Shown here in pieces: positions 1-10,854 of a stretch of 64,000 nucleotides of DNA. The stretch is taken from assembly GCA_964020155.1 (NCBI GenBank), contig OZ026561.1:2500547-2564546 (forward strand), read 5' to 3'. Below the pieces are notes generated by a model that was not told where the DNA came from, searched no databases, and worked only from the letters and a program-made list of their open reading frames with translations. The first letter of the stretch is position 1, and each line of letters opens with the position of its first letter. Source of the stretch: Chondrilla cf. caribensis. Taxonomy: Eukaryota; Porifera; Demospongiae; Chondrillida; Chondrillidae. A program made the position numbers and the translations under genes.

Positions 1-753
1 TATGAGAGACTATCATTGGGCCCAGGGTGAATTTTATGCACGAGTCTATAGTATGCAAATTCCAAATGCATGAATACTCTTGAACAATTCAACAGTTTAT
101 TAAGCACTCTAAACTCAGCACCATCAATAACTCTTTCAAACTCCAGAGCTGTATAATACCCAGCTGTGTGCTCAACGAACAGCAACAGTATAGCAAGTGT
201 ATGTGGTATGTATAATGCTACTACATTGCAGCTGTCTATTATTAAGTTGAAGATAATCCACACATGCATAAAGCTATGTTAATGTACATTATACACTTCT
301 ATATGGTCCTGAACATCACACATAGTCCACAGCTATGTCATGACTACCTAATCTAGACTTCAGTTTACACTTGTTATTCATAGTTTATGCACCATTGTCT
401 TTAGTTTTGCAGTCAAATTCTCTTCTCCTGCCATGGTGGCAGTTCCATTTGGTGGTTTGTACTCACTCACAAAAGTATTGTGAATATACTACTAATATCT
501 CCTGTTACAGTACCAATTTTTGTAACACTGAAATGGAGCCTTCATAATAGCTGTCTTACGACCTGGTGATGCACACATACCAAAGCCACTAAATTATAGG
601 TCATGCCCCCCTAGGTCTACTACTCCCACATGTTATTGTTATTACCTCAACACTCGGTTCAATTGATAAGTTGTTTATCGATCAAAATTGATTATTATTA
701 GGAGAGACACACGTGTTTGGTTACGCTAGCCTATACTGTGCGGTAGAAGTACG
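1..753. other. Upstream intergenic region, no gene seen
   Basis: AT-rich sequence with no long open frame, no splice-bounded exon and no repeat I recognise. The final ~100 bases should contain the promoter and 5' leader of the dipeptidase gene that starts at 754. I see no clear TATA box or initiator. Confidence 0.5.
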
Positions 754-1533
754 ATGTATTCCGTGGTAGGTCTTTTCTTCTACTTGATCTTGTTCAAGAT
801 CGAACCAATCCATTCGAAATGTTCTGGACTACCACCACCATTTGTCTCTCTGTCGGATATCGACCCATCGATCATCATCGAAATGCGCTATATCAGTTAC
901 CATAACTTTGTCGGGAGACCCATTAAAGATTACCTCGATCCCGTGTGTATCCTCACATCGCCTGCAGCTAAGGCTCTGGTCGCTGCTCAGCGAGAGTTCC
1001 TCTCCATGACTCCGTCGTACACCATCAAAGTATATGATTGTTATCGCCCTCAATCAGCCGTAGATGATTTCGTTCAGTGGTCTATGGTTTTGAACGACAC
1101 TAAAATGAAGGAAGAATTTTATCCCTCTCTGGACAAGAGTCATCTCTTCCCGGATGGCTATATAGCGAAACAGTCCGGACACTCTAGAGGATCAACCATG
1201 GATATGACCATTGTGCCGAATCCACCTCCACCCGAAGAGAAGTACGTCCCAGGTCAGAAACTTTATCCTTGTTACAACCCTCTGCCAGACCGATTTGGCG
1301 ACAACAGCATTGACATGGGCACCGGTTTTGATTGCTTCAGTCCTCTTGCCCACACTAACAACTCCTCGGTGACAAAGGAGCAGCATGTTCGTCGCATGCT
1401 CTTGAGGGACACGATGGCAAAGTATAACTTCACCAATTATATCAACGAGTGGTGGCATTATACTCTCGACCATGAACCGTATCCAGACACATATTTCAAC
1501 TTCCCTGTCCAATGTCAGAATCCGACTCTGTAG
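754..1533 (+). CDS. Secreted VanX-type D-Ala-D-Ala dipeptidase-like protein (M15D family)
   Basis: A 259-residue single-exon protein resembling zinc D-alanyl-D-alanine dipeptidases (VanX, DdpX; MEROPS M15D), which cleave the D-Ala-D-Ala dipeptide of bacterial cell-wall metabolism. Residues 1-21 are hydrophobic and look like a signal peptide, so the enzyme is probably secreted or lysosomal. Bacterial VanX is cytoplasmic. The zinc and catalytic motifs are present: SGHSRGSTMD gives H143 and D150, and NEWWHY gives the catalytic glutamate E232 and the third zinc ligand H235. The YDCYRP motif places an arginine at R98, as in the family. Two N-glycosylation sequons (NNSS near 203, NFT at 225) fit secretion. 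The ATG at 754 is the first methionine in frame and directly precedes the hydrophobic leader. There are no introns, although nearby genes have them, which is consistent with bacterial origin or retroposition. A role in digesting bacterial wall fragments is inference. Confidence 0.85.
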   Translation: MYSVVGLFFYLILFKIEPIHSKCSGLPPPFVSLSDIDPSIIIEMRYISYHNFVGRPIKDYLDPVCILTSPAAKALVAAQREFLSMTPSYTIKVYDCYRPQSAVDDFVQWSMVLNDTKMKEEFYPSLDKSHLFPDGYIAKQSGHSRGSTMDMTIVPNPPPPEEKYVPGQKLYPCYNPLPDRFGDNSIDMGTGFDCFSPLAHTNNSSVTKEQHVRRMLLRDTMAKYNFTNYINEWWHYTLDHEPYPDTYFNFPVQCQNPTL

Positions 1534-1837
1534 GTGGCATAGCTATCTCAATGTGATCTTTATGGATCTAATTGACAATGATAGGGCTGTGGTGTACAGT
1601 ACATCACACTATTTGTATTACGGGCACTGTATTTCCATGCAAGTAATTGAAATTTGTAAAAATATTGATTATATTCAATAATAGTTATGTATGGGTAATA
1701 TTTTGACAATGTAATTCTGTACTGGATAGATAGTTTCAATGCATTAGTTGGTATAAAAATTGATTAATGACAATCACCTTTAAATGAACCATAATATTAT
1801 GCATACCTAGACACGTAATTACATACATGCAGTGTGT

Positions 1838-2155
1838 GTATGAAACAAGTGCTGCTGTTTGATGGGGCTGTGGATACAGTATTTACATTGTATGCAGATA
1901 ATTGACAGTTACAGTATTATCTGTTATCAAATTATCAGTGAATATTATTGTACATTGAACTTATTTTGCACAAGTGGGTGGCACTGCACACTAAAATATG
2001 TTTTAGAAGTGTATACGTAATCTTGAAATTGAAATACAATATTATATTGCTGGGACATAATATACCACAGTAGTTCCAGAGATCACCTTTAAGCAGCTTT
2101 GAAGCACTACATTTTCATTCTTAATTTTATAAGCCATGATTAATTAATTTTAGTA
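1838..2155. repeat. Segmental duplication unit 1, first block
   Basis: This block aligns by eye in direct orientation with 28578-28893. Shared landmarks are 'acaagtgctgctg', 'gctgtggatacagta', 'ttgacagttacagtatta' and 'gctgggacataatatacca'. It marks the left edge of the duplication that also includes the two fucosyltransferase genes. In unit 2 the sequence runs straight from this block into the fucosyltransferase 3' flank. In unit 1 about 3.6 kb of other DNA lies between. Confidence 0.8.
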
Positions 2156-2257
2156 GTCACATATGAGATATTTTTAAATAATTATATAAGGACAAATTAA
2201 TCTGGCCTCTTTGGAAGACAAAAAGTTCAAAAATTAAGTGTTCGCAAAAACAAGTAA

Positions 2258-2430
2258 TTTGGGTTCCAATAGCCATGGGGCTGCCGACCCTGCACTCGAA
2301 TTACTTGGTCGTCTTTATTACGTTCAGATGAATCTTCGCTGAAGTCATTACGTTCGGCGGAGCTTCAATGCACGAATTTTAGCCCAATTTCAAATTGTCT
2401 GCGTTCAAAATCGGCCATAGCAATGGTCTA
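2258..2430 (+). repeat. Family-X transposon 5' end, copy 1 (diverged)
   Basis: This is a diverged copy of the ~190-bp sequence that opens the 4.4-kb element at 18958. Shared words include 'ggggctgccg', 'cactcgaattacttgg', 'gaatcttcgctgaagt', 'ttcggcggagcttcaa' and 'agcccaatttcaaattgtc'. No matching 3' end was found nearby, so this is a terminal fragment next to, or inside, the reverse transcriptase relic. Confidence 0.65.
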
Positions 2431-2716
2431 CACAGTGTTGCCATTAAATGTGCTATGGTTATGCCTGCCCTACTTTTGCAAAAACCTCATCCGAGGTCAA
2501 AAGATGAAGAGAATACATCTACCCTGCGTAGAAGGTTGGAGTCCTGGGAAAGAGGTGATGTAAAACTCTTGTTACATGAGGCTCAATCCATTCAAGATCG
2601 CTTGCGTCCGAATCTATCTCAACAGGCTAATGAATCAAAACTTGCTAGAACGTTCAGTAATCTAATGTTTTAGGGGAAGGTCAAGGCAGCAATGAGGTTA
2701 CTGTCCAACCAGTCCA

Positions 2717-2866
2717 CACGGGGAAAATCCTGTTTTCATCGAGTAGGAAACACTATTGAATCATTGTTGAAAGGCTCTGTTTCACAAAAAATGCATTGAA
2801 ACACGGCCTTTCAAGAATGTTTCAATAGTGCTTCATCCTTAATGAAACTGGTACTTTCCTCCTGTG
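2717..2866 (+). repeat. 150-bp foldback MITE, copy A
   Basis: Ends are CACGGGGAAAATCC and GTACTTTCCTCCTGTG, imperfect terminal inverted repeats. The interior is itself palindromic (CACTATTGAA...TTGAAAGGC against GCCTTTCAA...TTCAATAGTG). It is the reverse complement of the copy at 5103-5254. It interrupts the reverse transcriptase relic, so it is younger than that element. Confidence 0.8.
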
Positions 2867-5102
2867 GTCAAGATGCAGCCAATTCTTATCTCTCTGAAGT
2901 AAAGTTGGAAATGAGACCACTACTGTGCGTGACATCCTTCAAGAGAAACTTCCTCCAAGTGGGCCTCTTTGTCCTGACGCACTGATAGAACCTTCAAGCA
3001 ACATGTCCGTTCCACACCCTGTTATCTTTCAAACTATTGATGGAAGAGCCATCAAGTCTGCTGCTCTACATGTAAATGGTTCTGCTGGACCATCTGGTGG
3101 TGACGGAAATGCTTGGAAAAGGTTTGGCACCTCCTTCCGTCGTGCATCAGATGACCTGTGTTCAGCTGTTGCTACAGTGGCCAGAAAACTGTGTACAACA
3201 TTCGTTGCCCCCGATGAAATTGCATGCGGCATACAATGCTCGCAGACTGATAGCCTTAGACAATTGCCCTGGGGTTCGCCTCATTGACATAGGGGAGGTA
3301 GTAAGAAGAATCATTGGTAAGGCAGTGTTAGGGGTGATATCTCAGGATATACAGGCAGTAACTGGCACTGTTCAACTCTGCACCGGTCAAATAGCAGGCA
3401 TAGAATCAGCGACATCAGAAGGCATGCTGCTTATTGATGCAAAAAATGCATTCAATAGTTTGAATAGACATGCAGCACTCCGGAATATTTCCCTGACTTG
3501 TCCAACTCTTGCCACTATAGCCATCAACACATACCGGGAAGACATCCAGCTCTTCATCGAAGGTGAAACAGCGCTGCTGGGAGCTTACAGCTGTGTGGTG
3601 GTCAAGATGCAGCTTGTGAATCTGGTTTTCTTGCAATGAAGACCGTGTTTGAGAATGATGAAACGGAAGCAGTTATTTTGGTTGATGCTTCCAATGCATT
3701 TAACTCTCTGAACAGAGAAGTAGCACTCCAGAACATCCGCATTCTATGCAATTGCACCTGTCCTTATTAATACCTACCGAATGCCATCAAAACTCTTTAT
3801 TGATGGAGAATACATCCTATCCAAAGAGGGGACCACACAGGGGACCCACTCGCAATGGCAATGTATGCCATCGCCACTTTGCCCTTGGTTCAAAAACTTA
3901 AAAGTGAAGCAATACAAATCTCGTATGCAGATGATGCCGCTGCTGGAGGAATATCTCAGAATTTGAAAAGGTGGTGCATGGGATTGCCTCGCTATTCATG
4001 GTCCTACACATGGTCATGGTCAACATGGTCCTAGGATACTTTTCAAACCCCAGTATAAGACATGGATAATAGCAAAGTCACAACATCTTGATGTCATTGA
4101 GACACTATTCCTGGGCTCCAGAGTCAACATCACCACTGAAGGGCAGAAATACTTGAGTGCCCCCATTGGGTTGGACTCATTTTCTGAAAATTTTCTTCGC
4201 AAGAAAGTTGAACAATGGATCACAGAAATGAAAAACTATCAGATATTGCCCACACTCAACTACAAGCAGCATATACTGTCCTCTCCCGTGGCCTAATGAA
4301 TCAATGGACCTACTTAATGTGTACTGTACGTGACTTGGAAGAATATCTGCAACCTCTTGAAGATATTCTACGATGCAAGCTATATTGCCTGCTCTGACTT
4401 GAAGGCCCAGCTTTAGTGATCAGGAAAGAGAAATTTTAGCCCTGCCACCTCGCCATGGTGGCCTTGGTTTACCCATACCCACCAGAACTGCTCCAGGACA
4501 CTTTGCTGACTGTTCGCAGATTACTGCTCCCCTTGTTGAACTTATATGCAACCAATCTCCTGACTACACACAGGAGACATATCTAGCTCAATTGGAAACC
4601 AGGTCCAAAGTTCGCAGATGCAATAGGCCTCGGATAGCAGCTGAAGCCGGAGCACTGAAGAATTGCCTCTGTAAGAGCAAGCAGATGTCTATGGAACAGG
4701 CAAGTGAACAAGGTGCATTTAGAGATGCATTGTGTCTCAGATTTGGATGGACTCCTACAAGGATTGCTTCTCATTGCCCTTGTGGGCACCCTTTCAGTGT
4801 AAGCCATGCATTTAGTTGCTCGAAAGGTGCAATGCCTACCTTACGTCACAATGCTATAAGAGACATTACTGCCCAGCTCTTCACGGAGGTATGTCCTAAC
4901 GTTGGAGTGGAACCACAACTACAGCCGCTATCAGGAGAAACCTTCCAATACAGGACAGTGAACACTGATGAATGCTCTCATCTTGACATCCAAACAAAAA
5001 ACTTTTGGGACAACAGCAATCATACTATTTCTTTGATGTTAGGATATTCAATGCTTTTGCTCCATCCAACTGTCTTTCCACCAGCACTTGTTACAGAAAA
5101 TT

Positions 5103-5254
5103 CACAGGAGGAAAGTACCAGTTTCATTAAGGACAAAACACTATCGAAACTTTGTTGAAAGGCCCTGTTTCAATGCAACTTTTGTGAAATAGAGCCTTTC
5201 AACAATGTTTCATTAGTGTTTCCTACTCGATGAAAACAGGATTTCCCCCCTGTG
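5103..5254 (-). repeat. 152-bp foldback MITE, copy B, inverted relative to copy A
   Basis: Starts CACAGGAGGAAAGTACC and ends ATTTCCCCCCTGTG. Its reverse complement matches 2717-2866 along the full length with scattered substitutions. The two copies face each other across 2.2 kb of the reverse transcriptase relic. Confidence 0.8.
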
Positions 5255-5839
5255 AAACATGAATTGGAGAAGAGATGGGATTATGAGTGAAGGGTCATTG
5301 AAGTAGAGCACAGGACTTTCACACCACTGGTCTTTTCTTCAAGTGGCGGATGGAGTCCTTTAACCACCATGGCCTTCAAAAGGCAGGCCAATCTGATGTC
5401 TGATAAGCCTGTACAATCCTACCAATCAGCCATGAATTGGATCAGATGCAGGATATCACACAGCCTTATCCTGATCCGTTCAGCTGTCGCATGCATTAGA
5501 GCCCCTAGATCATGCTACCACTCTCCAGTGAAGACGGTCAGCATTCAAGACCACCCTCTGGACTTCCTTAGATCAGAGGTCCAGATGCATGATTAACTCA
5601 TCATTGAAACAGTGTTAGTAACCATGGATAAAATATATAATTGTATATTTGTGTTGTCTGTATTGGCTGTCTTGTGTATCTTATTATGATCATTAACATA
5701 TTCAAAAAAACCCAACAAAAACACGCAGGCATACATTGATCATTTTTATTACCTGGTCCAGTCACATAAGGACAAATCTGACTTCTTTGGAAGACAATAA
5801 ATTCAGGAATTAACTATTCACAAATACAAAGTACTTTGT

Positions 5840-7720
5840 GAAATCTGTAAAATTGTATACATTGCACATACATGCATACATTGATCCTTTCAACAACCTG
5901 TTCCAGTCTGGGAAACCAGATTTTCTCTTGCCAAAGTATATAGGCAATGACTATTCGGCTATATATCTCGTAGGGACATGTTAGTCTGATTGTTGACTGT
6001 TGGCTCTTTTACCTGTTTATATAGCAAATTATATCTGGTTGAGAAAGGCATTACAACTTAAAGTTAATGAATTGATTACATGAATTTCAAAATCTGGCCA
6101 AGTATGATACAACTGTAATAGTTTAATAAAAATAATTGTAGAATAATTTCTATTTATTTCTGCTACTTTGAGTTTTAATTCTCTCGGTTTTCATCTTATG
6201 TGCCAGTTTGCATGTCATACACATGTAGTCTGCTTTAGCGCACACTCTCTTCCTCGTTTCTCTTGCTAGCGTGAAATCAAAGTTGGTTGTATGATATCTA
6301 AACAGCTGATCATCCTCGCTAACACGTTTCAAGTAGTCAGCCAAGTCCTTGGGACTATATTTACTAGCATCTATGAAGGTGTGGTTTCCGGGAACCCACT
6401 GATATGCCTCTGGGGCACCACGGTAGACAGGAATTGCACCAGCCTTGTAAATTAGAGCAAGTTTCTCTGTAATGTAATCTTTTTGAATAATGTTCTCGAA
6501 TGAAACGATCATTCGATATTTACTGGCAGTTTCCAGGAAAATTTCCTTCCAATTATCACCCCTTTGTGGTGGAGAATCAACATTGTGCCAGCACTTGCCG
6601 TGCTGATCAATGTGTACATATCTCATGAGCTCAACATAGTACCGTGTACGTTCTGGAAATCCTTTCCAACTAGTATGACAATCACTGGAGAACATTGCTA
6701 TTCCCCGTCTCTTTTTAGGATCAGGTGGGGGTAGTTTTTCCCACACATCAATAGGTAAAGACCTGCACATCTCAGCATAGACTGCATCAGATGTTGGATG
6801 ATGGTCAATTCTTATATCTGCTTTTTCTAATTGCCCAAAACCACCAGGGTATATACCATAGGCACCTCGGTTAGCTTCTAGGTTGAGTACAGCCAGTATT
6901 TGTCCTGGCCAATACCTGAGGGGACGATTTGATACAAACCGGACGAGCCTAAACACCACATCAGCTTTGGAGTTTGAATGCTGTATTGTGCATGTTCCTC
7001 CACCAGGTAAGGGGCATGCTTTGGGATAGCTTGCTTCAAACTGTGTGAAAGAGTGTTTAATTTCTGGAATATCATCAATTAGAGAGAATGATTCAAGAAA
7101 GATGGTGATGTCGACAGGTGGTTGTGGTTGAGATATTGATGGCTCAGGTGGTTGTGATTGAGATATTGATGGCTCAGGTGGTTGTGGTTGAGATATTGAT
7201 GGCTTAGCATCTGGAATGTTGGATACAGACAACCTAGCACCTTTTGTGGTAAATCTGATAATTTTGTACACATTTGTGTTAGTGGAGTTGTTTACATAAT
7301 ATTGTGAATATGCAAAGTACAATGCCATCACAGTAATTGCCAGGATTCCAGCTGCAATACTTGGTTTCTTGAAATTCCTTTTCATCTATACAAAGAAACA
7401 TTGAAAGCACTGAAAAAAACACTGGTGGAAATATTACACTATCATCAGTGAATTTGATGCATATTATGCAAATGGAGTGCGATTACTATGAAGAATAACA
7501 TTTTTGGGGAAGGAGGATCAATGGGTGTGTGTGGGTGGTGGTGTTCAAACTTACTACCAAATCAGTTACTTATGTGACCCTATATTGTGTTGTACTTTCA
7601 ATGGGAAATACATAACTTTGCCAGCATAATACGTTTACATATACGTACATGACATGTACGTATATAGTACATAAGTTTTACGATAATATGCCATCAGAGG
7701 GGTAGGCGTGAGTGCAGAGT
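5840..7720. repeat. Segmental duplication unit 1, fucosyltransferase block
   Basis: Nearly collinear with 28896-30735. It covers 300 bases of 3' flank, the whole fucosyltransferase gene and about 300 bases of 5' flank (for example 'tgtgaccctat', 'ccagcataatacgt'). The flanks are conserved almost as well as the coding sequence, which indicates a DNA-level segmental duplication rather than retroposition. Confidence 0.85.
6150..7385 (-). CDS. Alpha-1,3-fucosyltransferase-like protein (GT10), copy 1
   Basis: An intronless 411-residue type II Golgi membrane protein. GT10 enzymes transfer fucose from GDP-fucose to GlcNAc in alpha-1,3 linkage on glycoprotein or glycolipid glycans. Layout: a short cytosolic tail, a signal anchor at about residues 11-28, a stem with three tandem copies of a 10-residue PSISQ(P/S)QPPE unit (about 62-91), then the catalytic domain. 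The family signature is clear around residues 295-340: FENIIQKDYITEKL followed by GAIPVYRGAPE, the donor-binding region. The C-terminus has a CMTC motif that probably forms a disulphide. An ATG at 7385 opens the frame before the anchor. The paralogue at 29217-30419 is almost identical but has two stem repeats. Acceptor specificity cannot be read from sequence. Confidence 0.9.
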   Translation of the reverse strand: MKRNFKKPSIAAGILAITVMALYFAYSQYYVNNSTNTNVYKIIRFTTKGARLSVSNIPDAKPSISQPQPPEPSISQSQPPEPSISQPQPPVDITIFLESFSLIDDIPEIKHSFTQFEASYPKACPLPGGGTCTIQHSNSKADVVFRLVRFVSNRPLRYWPGQILAVLNLEANRGAYGIYPGGFGQLEKADIRIDHHPTSDAVYAEMCRSLPIDVWEKLPPPDPKKRRGIAMFSSDCHTSWKGFPERTRYYVELMRYVHIDQHGKCWHNVDSPPQRGDNWKEIFLETASKYRMIVSFENIIQKDYITEKLALIYKAGAIPVYRGAPEAYQWVPGNHTFIDASKYSPKDLADYLKRVSEDDQLFRYHTTNFDFTLARETRKRVCAKADYMCMTCKLAHKMKTERIKTQSSRNK

Positions 7721-7756
7721 TGAGTGGTGGAGAATGGATGAAGAATCTAGAAACAC

Positions 7757-8692
7757 ATAATTCGAGTTCAAAAACTCGTGGGGCTGCCACCCCCACACTC
7801 GAATTACTTGGGCGTCTTTTTAATTAGGTTTAGAAGAATCTTCGCTGAAGTTACTACGTTTGGCGGAACTTCAACACATGAATTCTAACCCAATTTCAAA
7901 TTGCCCGTGTTTGAAATCGTCCATCTTTTTTTCGCACAATATAAATAATGCTAGGTGTGCACTTTGTGCAGAACCTCGCTATAAGAAAAGTATGGTCAAG
8001 CTATATATGTACATATATTTACTTGAACAATTGTATGGTATTTTAAAGGTAATTTTTGAAAGAAAAAAAGAAAGAAAAACTTTCAGATAGTCACACACAT
8101 GCAATGACGTCATATATTATTTGCAAATGGCTGACAAGATGGACGTCATCATGGACGGCCAATTCTAGGTCCCGAACTACGTAACGACATATCCTAATTA
8201 CGCCGAAAGGAAATTTGAACATTATTATTCAGACTTTTTAGATAACTTGTTTATTCGTGTTTTAAGAGGTCTGCTAATCTATAGAGAGAATAGTGCCACC
8301 GTGAAGGAAAGAAATATGAGCTACCTTCTCTTACACGTTGCGCAAAGTCCAGTTTGTCTGTACAAACGTTCTTTACTTCATTCTGTAGCACACTGATGCT
8401 CGTTCACATAAGCATCAACCAATATCGAATTTCGTTCACGAGCATGTTGTAACTTTCGAAAGAAAGTACGAATGGGACAAAATCTGGACTTTGTAACCCG
8501 GAAATTAATCAAATGAGTGGGCACCAACTCTGGACTCCCTTATGCGATGGAAACAGATAACCTCGCGGATTAATCGCTTGGTAATAAATTCATTGTTATG
8601 GTTACGCGTAGGAGCACATATTATATATATATATATATCTATATTATTATATATATCGAGTGTAACATACCGGAAGTTGAAGTGAAAATAAT
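7757..8692 (+). mobile_element. Family-X transposon, copy 2 (about 0.94 kb, non-autonomous)
   Basis: Opens with the family-X 5' block (ATTCGAGTTCAAAAACTCG, then GGGGCTGCC, to about 7935). It closes with the family 3' block: 'attcattgtt', 'gttacgcgtagga', a TA-rich stretch, then ACATACCGGAAGTTGAAGTG at about 8666-8685. The corresponding LINE sequence in unit 2 (near 31300) lacks it, so the element interrupts the LINE fragment in unit 1. The ~700-bp interior has no long ORF. It contains an ATATAT microsatellite near 8625. Confidence 0.65.
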
Positions 8693-8715
8693 ATAGGGGG
8701 TGCCTGTGGCAGCCC

Positions 8716-9286
8716 CCAAAAATGCTTGGAGTGCTTTGATTGGTGTGAAATTGGTGGCAAGGAGGTAAAAGGGCTGTCATACGGAGAAATCACAACGATG
8801 TTACAGGCTTGTGCGAGAAGGAAGTTGAAAGATGAATGGTGTGATGAACTAGCCACAAAACCCAAGATGGCCTCGCTGAAACTATTGAAGCAGAAAGGTG
8901 GTTAGATGTGGCTGATATAGGTAAGAGATGGATGATGATGATGATCAGAGGTGGGACAGCTGCAGCCCCACTCAGGGTTGGATGCAGAGTGTGGAGCAGT
9001 TTCGAGAGAGAGGAGAGAACAGGGGAAATGTGATATTGGGAAGGTGGGAGATGACATTGTGCAAATTTGCTGCTGGATTGCGAGAGATGGAAAAATGAAT
9101 AGGTTTTTTCAGTCACTGTCAATGGTAACACAGAGTTTTGATTTGTTGACTGATGATGAAAAACTATTTGCAATTCTGGATCAAGGATGCAAGCATCACT
9201 CAATCCTGAAGATTCATCTAGAAGATGTGGACTGCTCGTTTAATGACCCTAGTTGGATGATGACTTGTGTTTTGTTGCTAAACTGA
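8716..9286 (+). pseudogene. LINE ORF2 C-terminal fragment
   Basis: In broken frames the sequence encodes LSYGEITTMLQ, then RRKLKDEWCDEL and a RGGTAA(A)PLRVG stretch. This pattern is typical of the region after the reverse transcriptase of invertebrate LINEs. It lies in segmental duplication unit 1 and has a counterpart at 31310-31520. It continues the frame left of 7752 (GGEWMKNL), interrupted by the family-X element. It is non-functional. Confidence 0.55.
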
Positions 9287-10854
9287 TTTCCTTTTTTATT
9301 ACGTATGTAAAGTGGTATGTGTCTCATATGACGGTTTGTCCTAGTGCTATGCATGTGGCACGGTAATAATGATTGATTGATTGATTAACGTTAGGGCTTT
9401 GAGGTGACGGACATAGATTTTAACATCGAATTCGAATGATCGATATCGATTTCAACATCGATGTTGTATATATAGTCTACAAATATAGTATAGTATACAC
9501 TAAACACCACATGTTTATCATGCTTTACACCAGAGTGTTTATCTACTACCTATGTGAGATTCCTACGGAGAATGATTCACCAGTTTCAAGCGAATTGTTG
9601 CCTATTTCACCAGTACCTGTCCTGCCTTCTGAGAGGATAGATCCTTCAGGAGCTGACTTGATTGGTCAGTGCTTATGGACACCACCCTTCACCCCGAACC
9701 TACCACCTCAAATTTGATCGGTGCTGAGAAGTTAGTGGTTGATGAGACTGCAGCCTTCTCCAACAGAGGTTTAAATTTCAGAAGAGGTAGGAGCCATAGG
9801 CATAGGAACAGGCCTGTCGGGTCCCCTGAAGTAGGGAGACGTGTGTGAAGCTTTCTTACCAGATTACCAGACTGAAACCAGGTATAATAAGTAGGTAAGA
9901 ATATCTTGGAAAGAGTTGCCAGCACATACATCCCCTGCGCCTCGAACATGGCAAGATCGAATACAGTGTGGGACAAAGACCAAGACCTACAAGATCCTCT
10001 CAAGCTCAAGAACTCCCCTGTCAATTTCCATTTCTTGTTTAACATTGTATATACATATTATATGCACCTTGTATTTATCAGCCTTGCTAGGATTTGGTGT
10101 TCTTTTGAATCATCAATAAACCTGTGTCTTAAACACAAGCAACACTATAAATTTTCTCTTTATTTTCCCATTATTGTACATTCAATAATTGATAGCCCCC
10201 TGCATAATATAAGATCAGTTCTTATTCGTGCGTAGATGCATGTACTGTGGTATTTTCATTAAAGAACACCATAGAAAGTACCTCCCTATAAGGGACACTT
10301 TCTTAGCTCCCAAAAATGAACTTTCCTATAGTGTTAATACATTTTTCACCTCAAAAGAGTGGACAACCTCTCTACAGTGGACAAATTAGCTGGTCCCAAT
10401 GTGTCCTTAATTAAGAGGTTTCACTGTACTTGTGGAAATTGCATCTTGATGCCCACCATATGTGAAAGTGTTTGCAGGGCATATTAACCATATAACCAGG
10501 GTGGGCTTAAACCCTCTTGAATTGAAGTGAGGGGGCTCAGCTACAACCCCAAGCCATGCATACGTTGGGTGTCTTGCCGAAATCATCAATCGAAGCAAGT
10601 TTTCGATCGCGTCACGCCGTCTTACGTACTTAATGTGGGCACCATTAAAAGCCGAGTAACCATAGTGATGTCACACGAAAAATGGCTGGCTTGCGAGAGC
10701 GATTTTCTCCCAATCCAAGTATTTAGAATCGGTTTAAACGCCAGTTTCGGTGGTATTAGATGATTTTCGATCTTTCTAAGTTAACTTGCATAAACGCGCT
10801 GGTGGACCTTTTAAAATCTCGAAGGTCACCAAGCTGTAAAATAGCCGTAAAATG
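9287..10854. other. Intergenic, no gene recognised
   Basis: Contains short open frames with no family resemblance. One, at about 9436-9717, is proline/serine-rich at its end (PVSSELLPISPVPVLP). About 10250-10430 is a diverged MITE-like sequence with words such as 'gtggacaacctctc' and 'ttaagaggtttcactgtac', resembling the ACTGTA ends of other small elements here. I see no exon I can defend. Confidence 0.4.

Larger units (their letters stand above)
2400..5596 (+). pseudogene. Decayed reverse transcriptase element with restriction-like endonuclease C-terminus
   Basis: A broken retroelement polyprotein is spread over three frames. In order: an N-terminal region (2400-2680); a block ending near 3232; an RT core with RRIIGKAV, then DA(S/K)NAFNSLNR, a TTQGDP-like turn near 3840 and the YADDA catalytic box near 3929; a WWD-like segment; a Cys-rich stretch CPCGHPFSVSHAFSC (4777-4821); RHNAIRD; and a final FFDVRIFN motif near 5035 in a shifted frame. 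D...FDVR fits a PD-(D/E)XK-type nuclease. The DxxNAFNSLNR block occurs twice (near 3440 and 3685), so the copy is chimeric or partly duplicated. A tail around 5369-5596 (WIRCRISHSLI, then IRAPRS) matches the usual C-terminus of this family as I remember it. Two MITEs interrupt the frame. I cannot assign the clade. It is not functional. Confidence 0.75.
2190..5840. mobile_element. 3.6-kb insertion in duplication unit 1, bounded by ~70-bp direct repeats
   Basis: Segments 2190-2258 and 5768-5840 are diverged direct repeats sharing 'aaggacaaat', 'tctttggaagaca' and related words. They bracket a decayed reverse transcriptase element. Unit 2 of the segmental duplication (near 28893) has neither the insert nor the flanking repeats. 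Either the whole block inserted into unit 1 after duplication or unit 2 lost it. I cannot tell whether the 70-bp repeats are terminal repeats of an element or an unrelated duplication. Confidence 0.5.

Noticed and set aside
8694..8716. GGGGGTGCC/GGCAGCCCCC hairpin as a Helitron-type 3' end of the family-X copy
   Set aside because: The right half reads as LINE coding sequence continuing into AWSALIG, and the other family copies lack it. Probably coincidental symmetry at the junction.
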